Assembly: GCA_905331475.1 (NCBI GenBank)
Contig: CAJNYU010000830.1
Span: forward strand, 7,641 to 71,640
Direction: 5' to 3'
Length of the DNA stretch: 64,000 bases
Source of the DNA: Rotaria socialis
Lineage: Eukaryota; Rotifera; Eurotatoria; Philodinida; Philodinidae
Part shown: positions 47,990 through 61,381 of the stretch, piece after piece
How the letters are laid out: each line of letters opens with the position of its first letter
How positions within the stretch are numbered: position 1 is the first letter of the stretch
Notes under the pieces: model-generated
Seen by the model: the letters and a program-made list of their open reading frames with translations, nothing else
The model's database searches: none
Told to the model about the DNA's origin: nothing
Made by a program: the position numbers and the translations under genes

Positions 47990-50765
47990 AACCAACGTTG
48001 AATGGTCATCGAAAGAACTGATTGAAACTAACACTTAACCAAAAATCTTCGCGAAGTTTATTATGTTTTGTCACATTCACATGCAGACTGACATAGCTAT
48101 GTGTGTTTGACAAGTTGTGTGATGATATGATCGATTTGTAGTGTAGTTGAGCGAATATATTTAATACAATTAAACGATAACAGATCAATTGCAATGCATT
48201 CTATAGAATTAAAGAAAATATAATTATCGGCGGAAAAAAGGGCTCGATCGGATTCTGATGATTCAAGTTACATGATGTACTACTCATTTCAAAGAAAATT
48301 TCATTATGAAAAGTTGTGAATCTTTTCTTCGTAGCCCAAAATTCTTACGTTTTTAAATAGAAATATTTCATGAAGAAAAACATGAGTTGATGAGACTCAT
48401 CTGTAGGAAAATACGATGCACTATGGCTGATTAAGAAAACTTTTATTGAAATAAAAGAGCTGAAGTAACGATTTGCTGCATACTTCATGGATTGCTTGAT
48501 TGAAGCCTGTCCAACGTGAACAGTACGTTTCGAGGTAACACTTTTGCGGTATTTGATTTATTCTATTACCTTTTCTCTCACTCACAATTAGGATGTAAAT
48601 GAATCTGCGCAAACAGTAATGCGAGCTAGCGTCTGCAACCAAAAATAGCTGTAAAATGACAGTACATGACGATAATAAATTTTATGATTTTGAAAACACT
48701 TCTAAAAAAATCATCGTAACCTACATGATTGCGCTATAGAAAAACAACAGAACACAGCTGAGTAAAAGATCTGACTGAAACCAGTACGCAAAATCATTCT
48801 AAGAGAAAAGATTTTTTCGGTTATCCAACATGACTGGCGAACCCAAAATTTACAAAAAAAAGAGCTATGATTATCCAATGTAGAACGAAGATTACACAGA
48901 TTCAAAAGTCGATGAAATATCACAAAAAAAGTCGACATTGTATTTGTAAACTCTTGCATACGTATATATTCAAAAACAAAAAAAGAAGAAATTCAGAATC
49001 ATTCATTTAAGCACATGATCCGTTGGTTTTTTCAAAAGAAAGAGCAGAAAAAAAATAATACTAAAAAAAGGAAGTATAGCTTCAGTTCATACAAATACGT
49101 GACCAGATTATACATCTGCTATTTTTAACATCCATCAGTTTAATGGCCGGACATAATCATAAGACAGTGGTAGTCGACCAGTTGAATACTTCGACTCTTA
49201 AGACGTCTGTTATTGAGACTAGATATAGAGAAATTCCTCGTATATCAGCTATGCAATTGAGATGATCTCTCTCAAGTAAACACGACAATGCCTGTAAGAA
49301 GAGACAATATATTATAATAGATACGATTGTCTTACTGTTACATTGAATATTGATATAAAAAAAGGCATCCCTGTCTTTTTCATCAAAAAGTTTTCCGATT
49401 AATGATAATAAGCATAGCAGCCATTGTTCATCTGTACAATGATCAAGTAATGAATAGACACGATCGATTGTCAAACGTCGAGTCCGAAATAAAATGAAAT
49501 CAGTTTTTCGTATTGATATACGGAACGGTGCAAATTAAATCTTGCATTCCTCATGTTGTGAAAAGCATCCTATGCTGATGATTTGAATACCTGATACTGT
49601 CTGGCAGATACAAGGCTGAATTCAATGCATCTAATTATAACCAGAACTGCACTAAACCGTTAAAAACCGTCCTATTCCCTCTACTGAGAGGAGGGTCATA
49701 CGCTGAGCGAGCAAAATTCGTACGTTTGTATGTTCGTTCGCCCAATAGAAACGCAGATACAAGAACTCCTCGAAATCCTCAGAATAGCTGCTGAAGTCTT
49801 TTTAACCATAGGTTATTGGTGTCGGAGAGCTGGAATTTGTCATTGTTTTTGAGCTGTTTCTTACAAGAATCCTTTTTTTGAGAAAATATTTATTTCCATT
49901 AAAGTTTGAAAAGGGTATGGAAACCGGAAAATACGAATCCGACATCAGTTATCCATAAATTTTTGGTTGCCAATTTTTTTAGTAGAGCAACTTTTTCTAA
50001 AAATTTTACCAAATGTTTTCAGAGTCGAGGAATTTGAATACTGTATCAGCTTTGCGAAACTTTGTCGGAGATGTTTTGGTAAAGAAAAATTATTGCCTCG
50101 AGATCTATAACACAGTATGAAAAGAAGAGCTGCTGAGAAATATTATTGATCGGAGAGAAAATAAATGGTTTATGTTAGGGGTGTAATTATTGGTTAATGA
50201 TTTCTCTAGTTAAAGCTAGAGCATGATGAATTGAGGAACTTCAGCTGTTGGTATTTTGTGCTAGTGACTTTTCGTAATTCGCTGTTTCAAAATTGCGCGA
50301 CTCGATGATAGTGATAGTGATACTGATAGATATATTATATATGTATATTTAGGGTCTTAAAACGAATGGCTAGTCTTGAGTGGTCTTTCATTGCTTAAGG
50401 CAAACTTAGCATAAAACAAGGTTGGTTTCGTAAAATATTGCATTCTAACTCGTTTCATGAAGTGCCTCTACATACCCCATGATGTAGATAGTATGTGAAC
50501 TCTAAGACATAGAATATATGCTGACGTAAATCTGTAATTTACATCAAGCATGCCAGCAATGTCTTGCAAGCGTTGAAAAGTTGTTCGGAGTTACCAGCTA
50601 GAATTTTATTCAAGTAAGCGTACAGTAACTAGCACATTGTATAATTAATTGTAAACCTTGTCGTATTCAGCTGAAAATTGTAAGGAGTTTTTCCAAGAAG
50701 CAAATAAATGCAAAATCATTTGACCCTCCGGCAACCTTGTTATCGAACAACTTGACCCCAAAGAC
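47990..50765. other. 3' part of unit B and unique spacer
   Basis: No supported gene. Unit B similarity stops near 49670, and the rest up to the telomere-like motif pair is AT-rich without coding signal. Confidence 0.45.
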
Positions 50766-50826
50766 GAGGGTGTGGGTGTGCATTCTCTATTTACACCTCA
50801 CGATTCCATCGCATACCCACACCCTC
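50766..50826. repeat. inverted pair of telomere-like motifs
   Basis: gagggtgtgggtgtg (50766-50780) and the complement tacccacaccctc (50814-50826) are separated by 33 bp, the same arrangement as at 5436-5493. The intervening bases differ between the two places. The left arm of the large inverted repeat starts at the next base. Confidence 0.8.
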
Positions 50827-52048
50827 AACTCTCAGCGCCTACCGTTCGTTTCTTTCTCGCCGTCTAACATAAGTTTTTTTGGTCTGATTGGCTTTTGAAC
50901 AATGTATTAATATTTTCAAGTATTGAAAATCTATACAGTAGCTGATGAATGACTTTTTCATGAGATTTCGATGTCAACAAATATATGTTAGCTTTTGCTG
51001 ATGATGATGAGTAACCAGATAAGCATCAATTTCGTAGTTTTATTCGATTATAATTTTTTAGAAAAAGACAATTTTTCTCAGAAATAACTGAAAATAATCA
51101 GATAAGTTCATACCAACTACATAAAAATGTATATATTCTAAGCTTGAAAATATCTCTTCTCCTTAGATATTAATTTTACAAAGGCTGAATCCAAACGATG
51201 AGTAGTTGATTAATAAAAAATAAGCCTTTGAATTTTGACATATGTTTAAAAAGAAATGAAAAATAACATGGTAGTCGATATAGATTAGATTGTTTTGTTC
51301 CAATTAAACTTTTTTCATCTACATTGGCTTTTTGTATTTACTTTTCAAATATATAATAATCTTGGTTTATTGAATAAAAGTAGACCAACGATTTTAACAT
51401 CCGTGCTATTGCATCTCGTTTAAAACAGTACAATACGTGAGCTTAAGTTAATTTTTTCATCAATGAGAATGACTTAGAAATATTATAATTCAATGACAGT
51501 GACATACATTTTTCACTAGAAAATAACGAAAATGAGATATTGAATATCTTCGTTTGGTGGTAAACTACTTTGACTATGAAAGCAAATAAATGAACATATA
51601 TTTATGAATCAATGAAAAGTATTTTAACTTACAAATCTTCTTTTGAAGAAAACTAAAAGGACAGCTTTACAATTCATTATTGTTCATAGACAAAAAAAAT
51701 CAATGAATGATTACATAAAATGTGCGACTTTGATTATCGACTAAAGAGAGACAATTTTCGTAAAAATCTATTACAACGTGTGATTCTAATGAAGTGAACA
51801 AAAATGCCAGTCTGAATATTTAGGACCCCAAATGTTAAAATTCCAATTTTGAGAATACGAAGTAAGAAACTTTCATCTAAATAAACATGAAAGATTTTTG
51901 TAATCTATCTCTGTTGAGAAGATTGAACAAAAGTTCCTATTTTTTATCGAATTATATGCCATTTACTGCAAAAACTTGTATTTGTGACGCGATGATCTCA
52001 AGAACGAAATTTTGCTTGATGCTCGTTGAAACGGTTTAGTAACTTTNG
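50827..52048 (+). repeat. large inverted repeat, left arm
   Basis: Begins aactctcagcgcctaccgtt and pairs with the right arm ending at 55520. The arms align over most of their length with substitutions and indels; the segment near 51180-51370 is the most divergent. An undetermined base (n) lies at about 52047, the inner end. Confidence 0.85.
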
Positions 52049-54478
52049 AATTTTCTTTGAATAAAACAATGTTTTCATCTATTTTGATAATTAGTTATAC
52101 TGCTAGGAGAAGAATGAGTTTGAAACTCTTAAAAATGTTCTTAGAGACAATTGTATGCACATTGTGATTTGTTTTATTGTTATCGATTTCTAACCTCTTT
52201 CATTAATTAACTATTTTTATTATCACTGCGGAGAAAACATTGAGCAAGACATTTTAAATTGTTTTACATTACGAAAAGATCAATGAATCATGAGGTGTTC
52301 AGCTTATAGTTTGTTTTCTTTTAAAGATAATGTCCGATCGTACTTTGGAAGTATAACAAAAAGTACATATTTTATAATATTTAATTTAATTTAATTTAAT
52401 TACAATGTGAATACATTTGATGAATTATTATTTTAGAGGCACCTTAACGTTACACATTCTCATCCAATCTGTAAGTTTTATGAAGAAAAATTCAATTCAA
52501 CGATGGGACATGACCAGCACAGAGAAAAATACCTGTACTTTGTTTACTGAAAGAATTCGTTTAATAACAAAAAAAAAAGAAAAGTAGTATAAGTCAAAGG
52601 TATCTTATGCAACTATCAAAAACAAAACGATAGTTATAAAGAAAATTATATTTTAATAAGATGAAATAGTTGTTGGTTAAAATTTTAATAATACATTTTA
52701 TTCGATTATCATTTTTATAACAATTATTAGATCGAGTTGAATTAGAGATGATCTGTTTAAGTTTGTCGACTCAATTTCCAGAATATTTTGTGCATGATAT
52801 TTATCAACAAACAATTGTTGTAGTGATGAGTCAATTTTACTGCAAAGCGTTGGTAATTAATCATTTAATTGTTTTTAATGTCATTGGTACGAAGGTGGAA
52901 ATCAGAACACAGCTATGTTTTCTTCGTTGACAGAAGGTAGTCATGATCTCGAAAAATTAAAAACTCCCTAATTTGATGAGCATCACCATTTTCTGTCATA
53001 CTAATTTTAGAATTTCTAGCATTGGAGATAGGTAGAAACGGTAAAGTATCCTACATTTCAAAAAATAATTGTATTTCAGAGTCGATTTGAAGACGGATAA
53101 TTTGTCTTTTTTTCAAAGCTGAAATCTGTTTTTATAAGTTTAAAACAAAGGTTTCACTTGATCTTCAAAATTACGTCAAAACTACTTAATTATGTTTAAT
53201 CGCAGAAGAGACACTCACCTGACACAATATCTTCATAATGTCAATCGATACTTTTTGTGATGTATTTGCATAATAAGAAAACAGACAATAGGCAAAATAT
53301 CACTATCTTTGAATTAGTATAAAAATCGGTAACATGAAGTATATTCAGGTTTACCTCATATTCTCATATTAATTCCAGGATATTATTGAACAACTCTGAA
53401 AGTATTTCATATTTTAAAAAGCTAGATACATCGTTTTCATGATTGTATTTCAACTCCATTGATTTCAAACTATGAGTAGCGATATATTTTATTTTTCAAT
53501 TTAGAACACATATCTAGCAAGTTTCATTTCTTTGCTTTTTTCAAAAATATACAATTACTTAAATAACCAGACACTTCACATAGTCAACGATCTTAATCGA
53601 AATATTTCATGTGGTTTAACTTCATGAAGTTTGTATTTATATGATATGAGCAATATAAGTTGCGTTCGAATCAAATTCTGCTAAATCTTTTTATTCAAAA
53701 TTTTCGTTATAGAAAAAAAAACTAACTTAAGTATACTAATTTGAAAATGAAAGTGTTGATCATTTTATAAACAGTAAGCAAAACGAAGGTTTTTATCTGA
53801 TTGTATTATTCATTTGCACGAAAAATTGGCAACCGAAAAAAGCCTATAACATATTCCACATTCGTTGGCCTTGAAGTTAGATAATTACCACCAGTATTTT
53901 GTCTCATTTTAATAGCACCGATGTTTTCCACATTGATTTATTTTCTCATACTCGTTCTATTCAGGCAATTCACGTTTTACATGACATAGTAATATACAAA
54001 AAAAGGATACTGATTCTATAATAAATTTGTTTCAACTTTATGAGAATGATAAATTCAAAATCATATGAATAAGATCGATTGTATTTTAAGTGTAAATTGT
54101 TTACATTCATACAATTCAGCATCAATATAAGTAAACATATTCGGTTTTTTATTTGAATGATTGAATATTAAATATTTATTTATTTTTAGGCTAAGGAATT
54201 TTCAAGATTTAATAAAATTTATGAATTTAATCGTCAATTTTTTAATCAACTAGTACAAATGATTTTTACACTGGTGTAAATTGTTTACGATGAATCAAAT
54301 GTAATTTTCACACAACGGATAAAGACAGTCACTGATTTAAACTAGTTTTAATTATGACTAAATCCACTCCAAGTCTGCCTACATGGAATCGGCTAACTGA
54401 AAAATATGATCCACATTTTACTTTGCCAAAACCAAATTCGACTGGATAAATCGAACAAAATTTGTATCATTTAGAGAT
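52049..54478. other. spacer between the inverted arms
   Basis: 2.4 kb, AT-rich, with no transposase or other large frame. A short frame at 54354-54449 (31 aa, TKSTPSLPTWNRLTEKYDPH) has protein-like composition and may be an exon or relic. A repeated tttaa tract is at about 52378-52400. Confidence 0.5.
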
Positions 54479-55520
54479 CTTAAAGTTACTAAACCGTTTC
54501 AACGAGCATCAAGCAAAATTCCGTTCTTGAGATCATCGCGTCACAAGTAGAAGTTTTTGCAGTAAATGACATATCATTCGATAAAAAATAGTAAGGTTTG
54601 TTCAATCTTCTCAATAGAGATAGATTACAAAAAGCTTTCATGTTTATGTAGATGAAACTTGCTTACTTCGTATTCTCAAAATTGAAATTTTATCACTCGT
54701 TATCCTAAATGTCCAGACTGTCTTTTTTGTTCCACTTTATTAGAATTACACGTTGTAATAGATATTTACGAAAATTAGCTCTCTTTAATCGATAATCAAA
54801 GTCGCACATTTTATGTAACAATTTATTGATTTCTTTTTTTGTCTATGAACAATAATGACTTGTAAAGCTGTCCTTTTAGTTTAAAATACTTTTCATTGAC
54901 TCATAAATATGCATTCATTTATTTGTTTTCATAATCAAAGTAGTTTACCATCAAATGAAGATATTCAATATACAATTTTCGTTATTTTCTAGTGAAAAAT
55001 GTATGTCACTGTCATTAAATTATAATATTTCTAAGTCATTTTCATTGATGAAAAAATTACCTTAAGCACACGTATTGTACTGTTTTAAACGAGTTGCAAC
55101 AACACGGATGTTAAAATATTTTTACTCAATAAACCAAGATTATTGAAATGGGTTTGTGCAACATAAACTATCTCATTATATATTTGAAAATAAATATCTA
55201 CGGAGAAGAGATATCATCAAGTTTAGAATATATTCATTTGTGTGTAGTTGGTATGAACTTATCTGATTATTATTCAGTTATTTTTGAGAAAAATTATAAT
55301 CGAATAAAACTACAAAATTGATGCTTATCTGGTTACTCATCATCATCAGCAAAAACTAGCATATATTTGTTGACATCGAAATCTCATGAAAAAGCCATTC
55401 ATCAGCTACTGTATAGATTTTCAGTACTTGGAAATATTAATGCATTGTTCAAAAGTCAATCAGACCAAACAAACTTATGTTAGATGACGAGAAAGCAACG
55501 AACGGTAGGCGCTGAGAGTT
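54479..55520 (-). repeat. large inverted repeat, right arm
   Basis: Reverse complement of 50827-52048, ending cgaacggtaggcgctgagag-tt. It is about 180 bp shorter than the left arm because of indels. No telomere-like motif follows its outer end (ctttgcattttgg). Confidence 0.85.
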
Positions 55521-56570
55521 CTTTGCATTTTGGCATGAGAAGTTTTGCTCTGGCAGATCGATTTTCCCATCAATCCGCTATTTTTCGTCATTGCAATATG
55601 TTTCCGATCATGAGAGATCCTTTACTTCTTAATAAGTCGTAAATGGCATTTTACGAAATCTTTTTTTGAAGCTGTGTTTGTAAGCGTTCTAAAAACAGCA
55701 GTATGATATTGACTTATAAATCTAGGGTTAGTTTAGAGCGATAGAGAAGAGTTTGAACTATTGGCTGGCGAAAAAAATCAGAAACAAATAAATTGTGAAT
55801 CTCTCAAAATCTGTGTTCTACAGAACACAGAAAATAGCAGGGATTATACATTCGGGCCAACAGGGGGAGAATGTAAACATGAAAATAGGTGACCAAAGCT
55901 CTTTTAAAAGCAAAATAAAAAGTTAAAGCAATTTTTCTGAGGCATACTAAATTCCAACTTGATATTACAGCAGAAGAACATTTTCACTAACAAACTTAAT
56001 TTTGTTGCCATATCATTATCAAAAACTAATGAGATTTGTTCAATTTCTGATTCAATACTAGATCGGTTTTGTATTGATATATGTTGCCACGAATTCATAA
56101 CAATGTCAACTCTCTTATTCTTGAATCAATTTCTATTAAATGTATTCTTCTTACAGTCAACTATCCTAATCTTACTGATTCAACAAATCAATGGTTTCAC
56201 CATATTTTCCAAGTAAGAAATTCACATATACACTTCATTTGTTCAAAGAATTGACATAAAAGCTGTACGTAAGTTAACAAACGAAACAGTAAACAGATGT
56301 CGTAAGTAAACAATAGGACGAGAATTAAAAAAGTAAAAATGACCATGATGAAAATATTATATGAAAATATTGAAAACTATGCCTAATTTTCTCGCGTAAT
56401 TATTTTTTTATTTGACTCAGCTTAACAAAAAATCAGTTGAAAAAGTGCATTAGTGAATTCATTTTAGAAATGATGGAATGAGTCGTTCACATATGAACTT
56501 GCAGATCAGCTCATATACATGTTTTCTCTCATTTGAGAAAGACAATAAGAATTCTTATTAGAAGAACCCG
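55521..56570. other. upstream region of syntrophin
   Basis: No gene supported; short frames at 55904-56216 are AT-rich chance frames. It should include the syntrophin promoter. Confidence 0.5.
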
Positions 56571-58913
56571 ATGACAGTTGAATCGTCGGTATCTGAACAG
56601 CAACGTGCCATTGTCGAACTTTATCTCCATTCGAAATGGATTAAAGGAAGTATAGCACTTGAAGATGACAATTTATTGATCGAATATGCTAACAATAAAC
56701 GTAATCAACAAGTGTTAATTGATGAATTGCATAATCATACTAATATATCTAATACTCATGATACATCAGATACTGTTAACAACAATCAAAAACGTTTAGT
56801 AAAAATAGTTAAACCAGACAATGTTGGACTTGGTAATAATGAAAATTAATTTGAGGTTATTTTTATTTTCCTATATTTCAAATAGGAATCAGTATCAAAG
56901 GTGGACGAGAAAATCGAATGCCTATACTAATTAGTAAAATATTTCCAAATTTACCGGCTGCTCAAAGTGGACAACTTCACATTGGTGATGCTATACTTTC
57001 AGTTAATGGCAAAGATTTACAACATGTTTCTCATGAAGAAGCTGTACAAATATTGAAAACAGCAGGAAGAGAAGTTGAAATGGAAGGTATGTTTTAAACT
57101 GGAGATTGTAGTGAATATATTCATGTGTACGAAAAAATATTAAGTCTAAAGTTGCCAATAGACAAAGTTCTAATCAGTATCTATTAAATATTTATTTCGG
57201 TCTAAACGAAAGATTTTCGAACTCAGTGTTCTAGATTGATTTTTAATGGTGCATGAAAGTTGCTTTATTCCTGCGCATGTTTCGAAAATATCTAGTTACG
57301 AATAAACATTACAAGTTACAAAGCTAGTAGATGAGATTATCAAAAATTTTTAAACAGATCATCTCCTGTTGTTGGCTAATCTAAGAATTTCAAATGTTCG
57401 AACGTAGTTCTGTGTCAGATAGAATTTTAAGTTCGAATGTTTGACTAATTATATCTATTGTAGTTCGATATCTACGAGAAGTGAATAATGCAATTCAAAA
57501 GCAACATCAACCATCTGAAAATAATCTAATTGGATCCAACGGCAACCGCAATATTTCAGCTTTAACTCATCATTCATCAAACGATTCAATTTTCTATGAA
57601 ACAAAACGAATACCTCTTCGTTTATGTTATGTCTTTCGTCGTTCATCATCAGCTACTGATATTCTTGTTTTATCATCTTCAACATTGCCTCCAACAACAG
57701 CAGCACCTCTATTAACCAACAATACAAATGGTTCAGTGTTAGATATAGTTTTACCTCATATACAAACATGTTATAGTCTACGTTTTGTTGATGATATGTA
57801 TGCTCGAAGATGGTTTTATATACTTCATTCAAAAATGTCTCGTTACCTTTTGGAAGTTTTACCCGAGATTGAAGAGCATCTTATTATTACACGAAATTCA
57901 AATGGAATAAAAGCGTTAGGATGGTTAACCGAACTTGTTAATCATAATGAAACAACAACAATGAAATCCTGGCGACCTGTTTTTCTTGTTTTAACAGATT
58001 CCGAATTATGTTTTTTCTATTCTTCACTTATATCAAGACAAACATGTCGCGAATTAGAAATAGCCTATCCTATACTTTCGAGCAGGTAAAAAAGACAATA
58101 ATATATAGAGAAAAATTAATTAATTATTTTTTATCTTTTTGAAGATTCATTCAATCTCATTGTGATTCATCGATTGATATTGATACATCATTGTTGTTAT
58201 TTCGTACTGGAACAAAATTTGGTATTGTTACGCATACATTTCGAAGTCAAACAAAACTCGACTTAGATTATTGGATTACAAGAACAATTCAATGTTTACA
58301 AAATGCTGTTATTCGAACAAAAGAAGTCATTTTCCGTACGGAACAAAATTTTATGTTTTGTAAAACCCGATTGCGAAGATTGTTGAAGTATATAGAATAG
58401 AGATTTCCATGTTCGACATCGCGATAGAAATAACCATAGGCATGCAGAAAACAGACAGAATATAGCAATGTCTCTGTGATTTGTAACAACGATTGCATCC
58501 TATTTCTTGTTTTTATCCCATAGGAATTATACTAACAGTTTTCTTTGTCTAAACCTATATTCTAGCTTGTAAATGGAATAATCGCACATGCAAATTGTAT
58601 TTACATTATGAAAATGGTTTCACATTATATACGGATCCAGCAAATAGTTGTTCTCAAGTACGCTTACTGTGGCGAGAACCATTCGAAAAACTTCGTCTAT
58701 CATCGGATGACAATGATCATCTGCTTATGTTAGATTTTCACGGAGAAGAAGGTGTAATGGTATGAAGAAATTTATTTTATATTTAACGTCAAATCCTCTT
58801 TTATTCTATTTTTTTATTAGCAACTATACTTTGGCACATCACCCAAACCATTTGTCTTCCACTTGCACGCATTTTTATCCACTAAAGCATTACGCGCTGG
58901 TATCATCAGATAA
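56571..58913 (+). CDS. syntrophin, six exons
   Basis: Exons 56571-56832, 56886-57086, 57464-58085, 58145-58335, 58566-58759 and 58821-58913 join in frame to 520 aa, the usual length of alpha/beta syntrophins. Domain order fits the family. The N-terminal part of a split PH domain is followed by a PDZ domain across exons 1-2 (about 75-158; [18 protein letters not shown], then [13 protein letters not shown], then VRYLREV). The rest of PH1 and PH2 lie in exons 3-4 ([16 protein letters not shown]). The syntrophin-unique C-terminus is in exons 5-6 ([24 protein letters not shown], then [18 protein letters not shown]). Syntrophins are cytosolic adaptors of the dystrophin complex, linking channels and signalling proteins to the membrane. 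The PDZ carboxylate loop reads GLGI. Confidence 0.95.
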
Positions 58914-60002
58914 AATTTTTCTTTAACTAGTCACGTAGAAATAGTTTGCCCACGTCTTTTCTCTCAGATACGCTCATATTTATGAATACAATTGAAATTA
59001 TTTTTTTAATCTTAGTCTATCATCAGCACATAACAGTTCTTTTATCTATATTCGTTTTAATTTTGCATTTGTTCTTTCATTGGTTGTACTTGTATTTTTA
59101 AAACGGAAGCCAGTGTAGATATTTGTATTTTTGTTTGTTTATACAATAATGAAGAAAAAGTATTCAATTATCTATTTTTTTCTATTACTATTACAAGTGC
59201 GCATGTGTCATCATCGAATTGTTCAAGCATGCCATGATTCTAAGTATGATGAGATGAGACATCACTTTTCTGAATAGTCTTTCCAACTCAAGACGAATAC
59301 TAACAAAGAGACTAGAGATTAACTATATATTCTTAGACGCAACTGCGAGCTTTACAGATATTTTCAATCTTGGAAATAAATGCAACTAGCTTTCTATAAG
59401 CTAGATCATCACTATACAACAATACGTGACTGTTGAGCATTTCCTAGAGGGCGTTATCTTCATCACAACGACACAAAAGATTACAGACGGCGTCCTCTAT
59501 TGAGCTTTGAAAGTTCAACTCTGTACAATATAGTTTGATGACTCATTCCTTATCATATGGAAATGGAAATGCTCGTGCGTTTTAAAAGAAGAATAAAACG
59601 TGGGTATTTTTCCATTATAAACAAAACAAAAATAGTATGATACTAGAACTAATCAACAATTCAGTTCAGCTCAATCACGTGGTTAGAAAATCAGGTGCTT
59701 TAATAAATGCACAAAAAACAGAGAGTAGCTGCTGCTATTGGAAAATAGGCGCTAGTGTGAATCATATCGAAGTATGTATTGTTTATTGTATCTTTTATTT
59801 TATTTTGTTTTTCTCTCGAATCTAAATCACAGATATGTGTAAATGTAAATAGAAAATTTAAGATAAGTACAGGCAAAAATCGAGGATAAGAAATCAATTG
59901 TTGTCACGTTTCATATCATAGCGATTATCAAAAAATAAACTTTCTAATAAACACATACATTTTAATATTTTCAGATATAAACTTTGAACGAAAAAAGAAA
60001 CA
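58914..60002. other. intergenic region
   Basis: Between syntrophin and the cathepsin L-like gene. No gene supported. The last 50 bp form the leader of the protease. Confidence 0.55.

Positions 60003-61381
<1,379 letters not shown>

Larger units (their letters stand above)
45800..49670. repeat. tandem duplication, unit B
   Basis: The second copy of the segment described at 42420-45330, with extra sequence: the predicted 5' UTR intron is about 1.5 kb here against about 0.85 kb in unit A. Confidence 0.8.
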
